Source: an uncultured Lachnospiraceae bacterium (lineage in GTDB: Bacteria; Bacillota; Clostridia; Lachnospirales; Lachnospiraceae). From it: a DNA stretch of 57,692 bases. The DNA is taken from contig CAMJPD010000003.1 in assembly GCA_946407765.1 (NCBI GenBank), positions 1 to 57,692 of the forward strand, written 5' to 3'. This document shows positions 24,823-33,292 of this stretch, piece by piece (position 1 is the stretch's first letter; the number at the start of each line of letters is the position of its first letter). The position numbers were made by a program, and so were the translations under genes. The notes under the pieces were generated by a model. That model did not search any database. It was not told the DNA's origin and was given only the letters and a program-made list of their open reading frames with translations.

Positions 24823-27077
24823 TCTTCCTCCAAAACTGAAGGCATGAGATCTGGATATTCTTCTCCAACTTGTTCTTTAGGAATTTCTTCATCCTTCATC
24901 TTTAATTTTTTTACTTTAGTAAACATATTATCTGTATTAGCTTCTTCTACTGTTATAATTATTTCTTTTGCTTCGCTAAGTGTTGCCTTGGTATAACCCT
25001 CAGCAATATCATATGTATAAGTTTTACTTAATTCTTTATCAACTGGTTCTATATTTAAATATCCAAGTGACTCAAACATTATTTTATTAAATATTTTTGT
25101 TGCAAATACTGCCTTTGCCTGCTCCTCTCCTTGTAGATTAGGCGTATCTACTATTACATAAACGAGTAGTTTCGGATTTTCAATAGGTGCAAAACCGCAA
25201 AACGATACTAAGTAATTTTTATCTTTTCTTGGAAGCTTTTCTGCTGTTCCAGTTTTCCCACCTACTGTATATCCATCTATCTTAGCTGCAGCTCCTGTAC
25301 CAGTTTCTACTGTCTGATATAAAACTGCTCTAAGGAAGTCTGAAGTTTGTTTAGATATGGTCTGACGAGTAGGAGTAAAAATTTTTTCATCTTTAATTGA
25401 ACCATTGGCATTACGAATCTGCTTTACAAGATGTGGTTCGTAGAATTTTCCACCATTAATTACTGAGGCAAATGCGCTAGCTAGTTGAATCATAGTACAG
25501 TTAAAATTTTGTCCAAACGCATTAGTTGCAAGTGAAGTTCTACCCATAGTTTTTTCATTGTATACAAGTTTTTCTGCACCTGCTTCAGCAGGAAGATCTA
25601 TATTGGTCTTCTGTCCAAATCCAAATAAGTCTTGATACTTAATAAAATTGTTACTACCTTCATCAAATGCAATTTGCGACATAGACATGTTGCAAGAATA
25701 CATAAGTGATTCTGCAAGAGTTAAGTCCCCATGACCTTTTCTATTGTTACATCTTATTCTCCATTTTCTCTCACCATCATCAAGTTCTAGCCAGCCTTCA
25801 CATAAAAAGTGGGAAGACTCATCTACTACTCCTTCTTCTATGCCACCTGAAACTGTAAAAACTTTAGATGTAGATCCTGGCTCATAAGTATCAGAAATAC
25901 ATAAGTTTCTCCAATTCTGATACCACAGATGAGTTGTTGCTTTTTTTATTAATTCTTCACGTGTATACCTGCTTTCAATTTCTTTTACTAAAGCTTCGTT
26001 ATATAATCTTACTTGTTCATTTGCAAGTTCTTCATCAAACTCTTCTCCTAGTTCTACTTGCATTTTAGCTATATCTGGCTCATTTGCAAAATATTCATTG
26101 TCTTTTTTTATCTCTGCTATTGCAAGTTCTGCACCTACTTTATATATATCATCTTCTGAATATTTATAAGATAGATCTCTTGGATTATTAAGGTCAAATG
26201 AGTTAGTAGAACCCATTGCGAGAACTTCTCCATTGTTAGGATCCATAACTATACATGATGCAGATTTTGAACCAATATCATTCTTCTGCCAATCATCAAG
26301 ATGTTTTTGAACTATGTATTGAAGTCCTATATCTATTGTAGAAACAAGTGTAGAACCATCAATGGCATCTTTCGATACGCTTGATAAAGAATATTCATTA
26401 TCTAAATATCCAAATCTTCTTCCATTAACTCCTACAAGAGTTTCATTATAATACTGTTCAAGGCCTAAGGTTCCGCTAGTACCTGCGCTATTAGAGAATC
26501 CTATTACATTAGATGCAAGAGTAGAATATGGATAATATCTTTTATAATCATCTTCAAACCATATACCTCTGATTCTTTCTTGCGAATTATTGCTTTTTAA
26601 TTCCTCATTCTTTTCTGCTATATATTCTTCAAGTGCAGTTTTTTCTTCATAGCTAAGAGATTTTTTATATCTATAATATGCAGAATTTTTTCTTGTATCT
26701 ATTATATTTTTAATATCATTAAAATCGACTTTGAAGAAAGAGGAAAGGCAGTCTATTGTTTGGTTGTAATACACAGTATTGTCATTGGTTGTTATTATCT
26801 TTGGATCTAGTATTAAATTATAAACTTTGATACTTGTTGCAAGAAGCTGTCCGTTCCTATCTATTATATCTCCTCGCTTTGCTGTAATTACACGTGTATC
26901 ATAACTTGATTGACGCTGACTTAGAACTATTTTAGAATACTCATCATTGTTGGTCTTAATCATAGTATAGAGACTCGCAGATAACGCAAAAAAAACTAAT
27001 GCAAAAAGGAAAAATCCAAGCACTAGTTTTTTCTTCATGTAAGGCTTTATTATTTTCTTATCTTTTAAGCCTCTCAT
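24819..27077 (-). CDS. pbpB: Class B penicillin-binding protein (FtsI/PBP2 type)
   Basis: The 752-residue protein has one N-terminal membrane helix (about 18-40), a dimerisation part (RGDIIDRNGQLLA, 68-80) and a transpeptidase domain with Ser402-x-x-Lys405 (EPGSTSKVF), SCN (461-463) and KTG (608-610). It crosslinks septal peptidoglycan with FtsW. Between FDLNNPRDL (about 294-302) and YQNWRNLCISDTYEPGS (from about 386) it carries a charged, helical insertion of about 80 residues (rich in Glu, Ala, Lys), longer than in common PBP2x. No PASTA domain; the tail is acidic. Overlaps ftsL's end by 20 nt and mraY's start by 4 nt. Confidence 0.95.
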   Translation of the reverse strand: MRGLKDKKIIKPYMKKKLVLGFFLFALVFFALSASLYTMIKTNNDEYSKIVLSQRQSSYDTRVITAKRGDIIDRNGQLLATSIKVYNLILDPKIITTNDNTVYYNQTIDCLSSFFKVDFNDIKNIIDTRKNSAYYRYKKSLSYEEKTALEEYIAEKNEELKSNNSQERIRGIWFEDDYKRYYPYSTLASNVIGFSNSAGTSGTLGLEQYYNETLVGVNGRRFGYLDNEYSLSSVSKDAIDGSTLVSTIDIGLQYIVQKHLDDWQKNDIGSKSASCIVMDPNNGEVLAMGSTNSFDLNNPRDLSYKYSEDDIYKVGAELAIAEIKKDNEYFANEPDIAKMQVELGEEFDEELANEQVRLYNEALVKEIESRYTREELIKKATTHLWYQNWRNLCISDTYEPGSTSKVFTVSGGIEEGVVDESSHFLCEGWLELDDGERKWRIRCNNRKGHGDLTLAESLMYSCNMSMSQIAFDEGSNNFIKYQDLFGFGQKTNIDLPAEAGAEKLVYNEKTMGRTSLATNAFGQNFNCTMIQLASAFASVINGGKFYEPHLVKQIRNANGSIKDEKIFTPTRQTISKQTSDFLRAVLYQTVETGTGAAAKIDGYTVGGKTGTAEKLPRKDKNYLVSFCGFAPIENPKLLVYVIVDTPNLQGEEQAKAVFATKIFNKIMFESLGYLNIEPVDKELSKTYTYDIAEGYTKATLSEAKEIIITVEEANTDNMFTKVKKLKMKDEEIPKEQVGEEYPDLMPSVLEEE

Positions 27078-27480
27078 TGAACTTTATGTATTCTCCATTA
27101 TTTTTATCGAAATATATGACGTCGTTCTTACTTGGGTATTTCATACCATATTCAAGTACCGCTATATTGAATATCTCATCAAGATTTAAGTTTGTTTCTA
27201 AATTATTTTGTATTGAATCATTAGAATTCTTAAGTGCTTCATATTGTTTATTAAGCTTGTTCTCTCTACTTCTTAAAACTGTTGTTAGAAGCGAATCTTT
27301 CACATTACTCAATAGTGTTATAACAAGAAGGGCTGCAGATGCTACAAATATACATAAAGTAACGAAGTCGGCAAGCATAGAAAAACCGCTGGCCATTTCC
27401 TTCTTTCTAATTGTTTCAAAACTAATTCTTGAACCAGAATGTCTTCTTGAAATAATTTGTTTACGCAATCTTGTTTGCAT
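27058..27480 (-). CDS. ftsL: FtsL-like septum protein
   Basis: The 140-residue bitopic protein has a basic cytoplasmic part of about 40 residues ([15 protein letters not shown]), a membrane helix ([20 protein letters not shown]) and an outside coiled coil ([18 protein letters not shown]). Its position between rsmH and pbpB and its shape fit FtsL; sequence likeness in this family is low. A TTG start 24 nt earlier is possible, but the ATG at 27480 has AAGGAG 7 nt before it. It overlaps rsmH by 20 nt and pbpB by 20 nt, so translation is tightly coupled. Confidence 0.78.
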   Translation of the reverse strand: MQTRLRKQIISRRHSGSRISFETIRKKEMASGFSMLADFVTLCIFVASAALLVITLLSNVKDSLLTTVLRSRENKLNKQYEALKNSNDSIQNNLETNLNLDEIFNIAVLEYGMKYPSKNDVIYFDKNNGEYIKFNERLKR

Positions 27481-28411
27481 CACTATTCTCCTTATTCTTT
27501 TCAAAAATTCTAAGTATCGCCGACTTACTTCGTGGGTTTAACTCTATTTCGGTACTACTTGGGAAAATCTTTTTAAGACTTTTACCTTCAGGTTTCTTGC
27601 CACATATACAAACTGGCAAGTCTTTACAAGTACACGGATTCTGCCAAGTTTTAAATTTGTTTTTTACAATCCTATCTTCTAACGAGTGGAATGTAATGAT
27701 TGCCAGTCTTCCATTATCATTTAGTAAGTCTTTTAGTTCATCTAGCGCGCCTCCCAAAATTTCAAGTTCATTATTTACTTCTATTCGTAGTGCTTGGAAA
27801 GTTTGCTTTGCGGGGTGTCCCTTTTTATTGTTCCTAACTCTTGCAGGTATTGCCCCTTTTATAATTTCTACAAGCTCAAGGCTTGTTGAAATCTCTTTAT
27901 CTTTTCTATAATTTACTATGTGCTTAGCAATATTTTTTGCAAAATTATCCTCGCCATAGTCTCTAATTATTCTATACAAGTCATGCTCGCTATATGTATT
28001 TACTATTTCCTTAGCTGTAAGATTATTTCCTCTATCCATTCTCATATCAAGTTCGGCATCATATCTATAAGAAAAACCTCTTGTCTCATCATCAAATTGA
28101 AAACTTGATACTCCTAGGTCTAAAAGGATTCCATCTACCGATCTAACACCTTGCGTGGATAAAATTTCTTTGGTATTTTTAAAATTTCCTTTTATTATTG
28201 TTTTGTTGTCAAATTCTTTCAGTCTATCCGTTGCATACTTAATTGCTACTTCATCTTGATCTATGCCATATAGATGACCAGTGCCACTAAGATGTTTTAA
28301 TATCTCTCTGCTATGTCCTCCACCACCTAAAGTACAATCAACATAAATTCCGTCTTTCTTAATATTAAGTCCGTCTATTGTCTCATTCAGTAATACAGAT
28401 ATATGCTCCAT
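27461..28411 (-). CDS. rsmH: 16S rRNA (cytosine-1402-N4)-methyltransferase
   Basis: The 316-residue protein opens with [13 protein letters not shown] and the SAM loop [14 protein letters not shown], then [19 protein letters not shown] and the C-terminal [23 protein letters not shown]. It methylates N4 of C1402 in the ribosomal P site and is the usual second gene of division clusters. Follows mraZ by 17 nt and overlaps ftsL. Confidence 0.97.
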   Translation of the reverse strand: MEHISVLLNETIDGLNIKKDGIYVDCTLGGGGHSREILKHLSGTGHLYGIDQDEVAIKYATDRLKEFDNKTIIKGNFKNTKEILSTQGVRSVDGILLDLGVSSFQFDDETRGFSYRYDAELDMRMDRGNNLTAKEIVNTYSEHDLYRIIRDYGEDNFAKNIAKHIVNYRKDKEISTSLELVEIIKGAIPARVRNNKKGHPAKQTFQALRIEVNNELEILGGALDELKDLLNDNGRLAIITFHSLEDRIVKNKFKTWQNPCTCKDLPVCICGKKPEGKSLKKIFPSSTEIELNPRSKSAILRIFEKNKENSDANKIA

Positions 28412-28428
28412 CTACTTACCTAAGTTAG

Positions 28429-28863
28429 TTATATTCCTAAATCTTCTAAACTTTCAGCAAATTGATTGTCGTTCTTAAATGTAGTAGACATGTAAGATTT
28501 ATCCCACACCTTACTGTCCCAGATTTCTACATGGTCTCCTACACCTATGAGATTTACTTCTTCACCTAATTTTGCGTACTGTCTAAGAGGCATAGATATC
28601 AAAACTCTTCCTTGTTTATCAATATCAAGGACAAGTGCACTTCCAAGAAAGAATCTTTTAAAATCTCTGCTTCCTTTCTTAGACATAGGAAGAGATGCAA
28701 TTTTCTTTTCAAGCTTAGTCCAAGTTTCCTTGGTGTAAATAGAAAGACAACCATCTAAATAATTAGTAACAACTATTTTCTTTCCAAACTCAGACTTAAA
28801 CTTTGAAGGAATTGTTATTCTTCCTTTCTCATCTACTTTTTGGTTGTAAGTTCCCGTAAACAT
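28429..28863 (-). CDS. mraZ: Division-cluster regulator MraZ
   Basis: The 144-residue protein has two SpoVT/AbrB-like halves: MFTGTYNQKVDEKGRITIPSKF shortened (DEKGRITIPSKF, about 11-22) and DIDKQGRVLISMPLRQYA (about 81-98). MraZ forms rings that bind repeated TGGG boxes at its own promoter and controls the division cluster. Such boxes are seen just upstream (28903-28926), so it should control itself and the whole eleven-gene operon. Normal length. Confidence 0.96.
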   Translation of the reverse strand: MFTGTYNQKVDEKGRITIPSKFKSEFGKKIVVTNYLDGCLSIYTKETWTKLEKKIASLPMSKKGSRDFKRFFLGSALVLDIDKQGRVLISMPLRQYAKLGEEVNLIGVGDHVEIWDSKVWDKSYMSTTFKNDNQFAESLEDLGI

Positions 28864-28902
28864 AACTAATAAATTAATGGATAAAATAGGCTATAAGTGA
28901 TT

Positions 28903-28926
28903 CCCACTTTAACCCACTATATTCCA
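28903..28926 (-). promoter_or_regulatory. MraZ operator: three TGGG-type boxes with 10-bp period
   Basis: Read on the minus strand: TGGA (28923-28926), TGGG (28913-28916), TGGG (28903-28906), each 10 bp apart. MraZ of E. coli binds TGGG repeats of this period. The boxes lie between the -10 element and the mraZ start codon. Confidence 0.75.
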
Positions 28927-28937
28927 TTATTTACTAT

Positions 28938-28967
28938 AATTTACCACATAGCCCCAACGATTGTCAA
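28938..28967 (-). promoter_or_regulatory. Promoter of the division operon (mraZ onward)
   Basis: On the minus strand a perfect TTGACA (28962-28967) and TAAATT (28938-28943) are 18 bp apart, just upstream of the MraZ boxes. Confidence 0.65.
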
Positions 28968-28999
28968 GCACTATAAACCAAAGATATTTTGAACATAAA

Positions 29000-29026
29000 T
29001 AAAAAAGGGGCTTTGAAAAGCCCCCA
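29000..29026 (-). terminator. Terminator of the PHP/solute-binding lipoprotein operon
   Basis: GGGGCTT (29007-29013) pairs with AAGCCCC (29018-29024); on the minus strand six T follow. Confidence 0.88.
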
Positions 29027-29049
29027 TAATATAAATATTTGCCCGAAAA

Positions 29050-29847
29050 CTACTTTGTTATATCAGAAATGGTGTATTCGCAATATGGCTCAGTTAAGGT
29101 GATTCCTTCCATTACGAACGATTCTGGATGCATATCTTCATTAGATATATTGGATACCCAAAATAATACATCTGCCTTTCTACTTATTAATACAGCAGGC
29201 CTAGATGCTGCATCGCATACGATAATTTTTATATTCTTTTTAAGTCTCTTTCCGAGCTCAGATAAAATTGCTGTGCTAAATCCAATTGGATTTTTATTAT
29301 CATCAAGATAATCTATAGGAGGAAGATCTCCCGTTACTGCAAATGTTATAGTAGGGGCCCCCTCAAATGTTTCAAACTCTGCAGATTCTAACCCATCTAT
29401 TATATTATCTATATCTTCTATGTATTGTTTTCTTAATCTATCAAGTACTCCATCAGACTCAAGACCTTTTATTGCATGATCTAGTTCTTCTACAAGATCT
29501 TTATTTCGTGGCGGAACTCCAAATGAGAAAGTTTGAGAATCTGTATAAGTTTTATGTATAGCCATATTATATTTTTTAGTAATAAAATTAGCTACTGGAC
29601 TAGGGAGTTGGCCGTAATCTATGCTTCCGCTTTCAATGCCTGATATGAGAGATGTTAGGCTTTGAACGGCAATTCTTTTTATATTTCTATCTTCTACATC
29701 ATATGATGTATCTTCGAAAGCTGTAATATTACCTACTATATCAATCATGTCATCTACTATTTCAGGTTCTATATTTTTCTTGCCTCCGCAGGCAGAAAAA
29801 ACTATGGTCACAATTAATAATATAAATATAGTTAATTTATTTTTCAT
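29050..29847 (-). CDS. Solute-binding-like lipoprotein (SBP family 3 fold)
   Basis: The 265-residue protein has a lipoprotein signal (MKNKLTIFILLIVTIVFSAC, lipobox FSAC) and an amino-acid-binding-type fold: SLTSLISGIESGSIDYGQLP, YTDSQTFSFGVPPRNKDLVEELDHAI, GLESDGVLDRLRKQYI, then FAVTGDLPPIDYLDDNKNPIGFS. The order is unusual: the typical first-lobe opening (TGDLPPIDYLDD) comes after the typical last-lobe part, so the domain looks circularly permuted or made of two part-copies. No ABC transporter genes are next to it. An ATG 9 nt upstream is also possible; the later one gives a cleaner signal peptide. It follows the PHP gene by about 10-20 nt. Confidence 0.75.
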   Translation of the reverse strand: MKNKLTIFILLIVTIVFSACGGKKNIEPEIVDDMIDIVGNITAFEDTSYDVEDRNIKRIAVQSLTSLISGIESGSIDYGQLPSPVANFITKKYNMAIHKTYTDSQTFSFGVPPRNKDLVEELDHAIKGLESDGVLDRLRKQYIEDIDNIIDGLESAEFETFEGAPTITFAVTGDLPPIDYLDDNKNPIGFSTAILSELGKRLKKNIKIIVCDAASRPAVLISRKADVLFWVSNISNEDMHPESFVMEGITLTEPYCEYTISDITK

Positions 29848-29866
29848 ATTGTACATTTCCTCTATA

Positions 29867-30640
29867 TCAAACTTTTATGAAGAAATCCTTAGATTCAAAT
29901 CTCTTTGGAACTTCTGGCTCTTTTTTTCTTTTATCTTTAATAAATTTCCCAAATTTATCATAATCATAATTCATAACTAATTCTTTAGGAAATTTATTGT
30001 CTTTAATTATCTTCTCGCAATTAGTAAGATTGCCCACATCTGTTGCAAAATGAGCATCGCTATCCATTATTACTGGGACTGAATACTTCTTGCACAGAGA
30101 CAATAGTTTTGAATCATTTTCCCAGGCACCCTTACGCCAAGTAGATCTTAATGCATTATTATTAATTTCTAATATTTTGTTCTCGCTTGCGGCTGTCTTT
30201 ACTATTTTTTCATAATCTAGATTATACTTGCCATCATTCATGTGGACGATTATATCTACATATGGATTTTTAAGTGCGCCTATGATCGCTGAAGTATTTT
30301 CATCTCCTGAGCCACATTTGTAGCAGACATCATGCATCCCGGCAAGTCTTATATCTACATACTTCATCATATAATCTTCAAATGAGAGCCTGCCATCATA
30401 GTCAACTATGTTGATCTCTGCGCCAAGATATAAATCTACTCCATACATTCTTCTTGGGATAACCTTAAAATTGTAAAAATAAATATATGAAGGGGCATTA
30501 GGGATGCCATATGTGTGATCTGTTATTCCTATGGCTGATAATTTTGCATGTTTTGCAGCTATAACCATCTCTAAGATAGTATTATAGGCATGTTCACTCA
30601 TTAAGCTGTGCGTATGCATATCTAATTTAATTTTGGCCAT
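29867..30640 (-). CDS. PHP-domain phosphoesterase (YcdX-like)
   Basis: The 257-residue protein has PHP motifs: LDMHTHSLMSEHA (metal-binding His residues near 9-17), GITDHTYG, LGAEINIVD, LAGMHDVCYK, DIIVHMNDG and MDSDAHFATDVGN. This is the trinuclear-metal phosphatase layout of YcdX-like proteins rather than the polymerase type; the substrate is unknown. It is the first gene of a two-gene operon with the solute-binding-like lipoprotein, ending at the terminator near 29000-29026. Confidence 0.88.
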   Translation of the reverse strand: MAKIKLDMHTHSLMSEHAYNTILEMVIAAKHAKLSAIGITDHTYGIPNAPSYIYFYNFKVIPRRMYGVDLYLGAEINIVDYDGRLSFEDYMMKYVDIRLAGMHDVCYKCGSGDENTSAIIGALKNPYVDIIVHMNDGKYNLDYEKIVKTAASENKILEINNNALRSTWRKGAWENDSKLLSLCKKYSVPVIMDSDAHFATDVGNLTNCEKIIKDNKFPKELVMNYDYDKFGKFIKDKRKKEPEVPKRFESKDFFIKV

Positions 30641-30671
30641 AGACTAACCTCACAAATCCTTTTGCAATATT

Positions 30672-30700
30672 TATATAATGATACTATTATTATACAACAA
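30672..30700 (-). promoter_or_regulatory. Possible promoter of the PHP gene
   Basis: On the minus strand TTGTTG (30695-30700) and TATATA (30672-30677) are 17 bp apart. Base composition is very AT-rich, so the call is weak. Confidence 0.4.
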
Positions 30701-30707
30701 AATTCTT

Positions 30708-30736
30708 AAAAAGATACTATCATAGATGGTATCTTT
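30708..30736 (-). terminator. Second hairpin after the secreted-protein gene
   Basis: AAAGATAC and GTATCTTT arms (about 30709-30735) with an 11-nt loop; on the minus strand T residues follow. Possibly a backup terminator. Confidence 0.45.
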
Positions 30737-30752
30737 AAGTATTTTTAGAAAT

Positions 30753-30784
30753 AAAAAACCTCTCTTAAGAATAAGAGAGGTTTT
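30753..30784 (-). terminator. Terminator of the secreted-protein gene
   Basis: AACCTCTCTTA (30757-30767) pairs with TAAGAGAGGTT (30772-30782) around AGAA; on the minus strand T residues follow. Confidence 0.9.
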
Positions 30785-30809
30785 ATATTTAATAATTATT
30801 GAATTACTA

Positions 30810-31469
30810 TTATTCAGTTAATCCGTTGTCTTTTGCCCATTGCATTACGATGTCTCTTGGAATAATGTTAGCATATTCACCAGCATTGTTTCTATAAACG
30901 CCCCAAGAAATTTGATTGTAACCACGTGCTGTAAGGTATCTTTGGAATAAAGATGATTCTGTTTGATCAACTTTCTTTGTGAAACCAGCGAATCCACATC
31001 TTTCTGGAGTAAGTCCATAAGGAACGTCTGGGAAAGAAACGAATGTGCAATCTACTGTACCTTGTGGGCACTTAGCTGTTTCTGGGTTGATTGTTGGAGC
31101 CCATACATATTCGCCTGGAGCAAGAATAACTACATAACCAGAATTTGGTCTGTGGTGTGACTTAAGTGTAACTGATTCTGTATCACTTCCATAAAGTGTC
31201 CAGTAGAATGGACTCTTAGAGAATTCGTAAGAAACATTGTTACCATTAGCACCACGTGAAGTAGATTTACCTGGTCTTGTTGCCCAGATATCTTGACGCC
31301 ATTCTTCTCTGTCCTTGCCCATTTGGTCTACAAATTGGTTACCAACTTGAACTTGTACAAATGTTGCTTGCTTAAGTAGATATGAATTAGCATAAACAAC
31401 ACCAGCAAAAGTAGATGCTGTAAGTGCAAATGCCATAGCAACTGCAACTAACTTTTTGAAATTTTTCAT
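30810..31469 (-). CDS. Secreted protein of unknown function
   Basis: I do not recognise this 219-residue protein. It has a clear Sec signal peptide (KKLVAVAMAFALTASTFAGVVYA, cut probably after VYA-N, about residue 27). The mature part is rich in aromatic residues and glycine with two cysteines close together (KCPQGTVDC) and a third in RCGFAG, and ends DIVMQWAKDNGLTE. Its codon use is more regular than its neighbours', which suggests strong expression. It stands alone with its own promoter (TTGACA) and a strong terminator. An 18-bp palindrome lies about 42 bp before the -35 element. Confidence 0.85.
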   Translation of the reverse strand: MKNFKKLVAVAMAFALTASTFAGVVYANSYLLKQATFVQVQVGNQFVDQMGKDREEWRQDIWATRPGKSTSRGANGNNVSYEFSKSPFYWTLYGSDTESVTLKSHHRPNSGYVVILAPGEYVWAPTINPETAKCPQGTVDCTFVSFPDVPYGLTPERCGFAGFTKKVDQTESSLFQRYLTARGYNQISWGVYRNNAGEYANIIPRDIVMQWAKDNGLTE

Positions 31470-31522
31470 AATTAATTTTTCTCCTTTTTTGCTCTATAGC
31501 AAAACTTTTGTAAATATGTATT

Positions 31523-31550
31523 ATTTTATCATTTTATAGGCAATTGTCAA
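31523..31550 (-). promoter_or_regulatory. Promoter of the secreted-protein gene
   Basis: On the minus strand a perfect TTGACA (31545-31550) and TAAAAT (31523-31528) are 16 bp apart, giving a leader of about 47 nt. Confidence 0.65.
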
Positions 31551-31592
31551 GTGTTTAATTACTGGAAAAACGCCTTATTTTCAAGGGAACTT

Positions 31593-31610
31593 TGTCCTAT
31601 TTTTAGGACA
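31593..31610. repeat. 18-bp perfect palindrome TGTCCTA-N4-TAGGACA
   Basis: TGTCCTA (31593-31599) and TAGGACA (31604-31610) flank TTTT. No T-run follows on the minus strand, so it is not a standard terminator of tatD; it could be an operator of the secreted-protein gene. Confidence 0.6.
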
Positions 31611-31621
31611 TTCTAATCTCT

Positions 31622-32455
31622 CTATCTAGGCACTTTTTCATATACTTTTAAGGCATTTTGATATAGCTTATCTTCTATATTTTGGCCATATATTTCATTA
31701 AGAGTCTCTATTACAAATTTGAGATTACTTGAATCATTCCTCTTTCCTCTAAAAGGTGTAGGTGATAGATATGGGCAATCTGTTTCAGTAACTATCTTTT
31801 CATAAGGAATAACTTCTGCTAGGGCAGACTTTAGTTTTTTCCCATTAGAAAAAGTAACAACCCCTCCTATACCAAAATATAAATTTAATTTTAAGAACAA
31901 TTTGGCCATCTCGCCATCATAAGAATAACAATGGAGTATCCCACCTATCTTATCTAATAAGGAGGTATAATTTTGCAAAATCTGATGTGTGTCAAATGCT
32001 GCATTCCTTGAGTGAATCACTATAGGAAGATTACATTTGCCTGCTAATTCAATTTGAGCACTAAACCAGACCTTCTGGCGTTCCTTAAACGTATCGTCCT
32101 TTTGAGGTCCATAATAATCAAGTCCTATCTCGCCTATACCTATGCAGTATTTGTCGCTAGTCATTTCGGCAAATGAATTAAGTAAGACAGAGCCCTCCTT
32201 GCTATCAGGTGTAAAGAGAGGAATCTCATCAGGATGAATTCCTACAGTATAATACATATCCGGAAACTCTTTTTTTATAAGATTTTTATTATTATATTCT
32301 CTGACAAATGAAGAAATTTCCTCATGGTCTCCCATCTCTGCAGATATTAAAACTATTGATGTAACACCTGAATCATATATCTTCTTTAGAACATCTATTC
32401 TATCACCATCGTATACAGGATCTAGGTAATGAGTATGTGTATCGAAAATTTTCAT
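31622..32455 (-). CDS. tatD: TatD-family metal-dependent deoxyribonuclease
   Basis: The 277-residue TIM-barrel hydrolase has IFDTHTHYLD (His7, His9), GIGEIGLDYYG, IVIHSRNA, GILHCYSYD and VTETDCPYLSPTPFRG, the standard TatD set. It degrades DNA as an exonuclease. It is last in an operon with metG and the TraX-like gene, 15 nt after the latter; metG-tatD neighbourhood is common in Firmicutes. Confidence 0.95.
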   Translation of the reverse strand: MKIFDTHTHYLDPVYDGDRIDVLKKIYDSGVTSIVLISAEMGDHEEISSFVREYNNKNLIKKEFPDMYYTVGIHPDEIPLFTPDSKEGSVLLNSFAEMTSDKYCIGIGEIGLDYYGPQKDDTFKERQKVWFSAQIELAGKCNLPIVIHSRNAAFDTHQILQNYTSLLDKIGGILHCYSYDGEMAKLFLKLNLYFGIGGVVTFSNGKKLKSALAEVIPYEKIVTETDCPYLSPTPFRGKRNDSSNLKFVIETLNEIYGQNIEDKLYQNALKVYEKVPR

Positions 32456-32470
32456 TATATACCCCTAGGT

Positions 32471-33292
32471 TTATCCTTCAGCGGTTAATAAAGTTGATAT
32501 ATAAACTATTGCATAAAACAATAATAAGTGAAGAGGGTAAATAATATAATATAGATATTTGAGGCTCCTCTCTCCCTTTCTACCATTGTAGAACCAAGTT
32601 ATAATGGCGGCCACTCCGCCAAAACCTGCTCTAGTAAGGGATAACATTACACCGCCTGCTCCAATAACTGCTGTCTCAAGTAATTTACTATTTCTAACTA
32701 TATTGCATGCCATAATGAGTGCAACGCCCTTCCAGCCATAATCGCACCTGATTAAGTGACCTGCAAAACAGGCTCCTATAAAAGTAAATAATTTAAGTAT
32801 CCATACTTCATCATCAATCCTATTAATAATGAACATACCTATAAATCCAAGTAAAAGTGTAAAGAAGATATTTTGTGTTGAAAAATCTACAGGTGTATTA
32901 AAACATGCAAGATCGAATGGAATTTCTGAAACCAAGGCAAATATTGCTAGTCTTGCGCCATACTTATAGGCATTAGATGTATGAGAAAATCCTTCTGAAA
33001 GACAGAAGGCAAATAAAGGAAATGAGATCCTGCCAACTGTCCTAAGTATGTCCTTAAGTAAGATCCAAGGAGCTGCATCTTTAAGTGTAATTACATAGCT
33101 ATATAGATAGATATCATACCCATAGAGCTTGCCCTTATCAATAAGGACAAAACCTATGTGGTCACATATCATTGCTATAAGAGCAATTAATTTTATTGTA
33201 TCTATAGTGAGGCCAGCTTTTCTCTTAGGCTTTACATAGAAGGTATCATTCTCACCATTTAACATCTTAATAAGTTTACTTATTTTTATCAT
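32471..33292 (-). CDS. TraX-like membrane protein
   Basis: The 273-residue protein has about eight membrane helices. DTIKLIALIAMICDHIGFVL, GRISFPLFAFCLSEGF and the late WFYNGRKGERSLKYLYYIIYPLHLL are the typical pattern of the TraX family. TraX of plasmid F acetylates pilin, but chromosomal relatives are of unknown function. Its start overlaps the end of metG by 17 nt, and tatD follows after 15 nt, so it is built into the metG-tatD operon. No conjugation gene lies near, so a pilus role is unlikely. Confidence 0.85.
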   Translation of the reverse strand: MIKISKLIKMLNGENDTFYVKPKRKAGLTIDTIKLIALIAMICDHIGFVLIDKGKLYGYDIYLYSYVITLKDAAPWILLKDILRTVGRISFPLFAFCLSEGFSHTSNAYKYGARLAIFALVSEIPFDLACFNTPVDFSTQNIFFTLLLGFIGMFIINRIDDEVWILKLFTFIGACFAGHLIRCDYGWKGVALIMACNIVRNSKLLETAVIGAGGVMLSLTRAGFGGVAAIITWFYNGRKGERSLKYLYYIIYPLHLLLFYAIVYISTLLTAEG

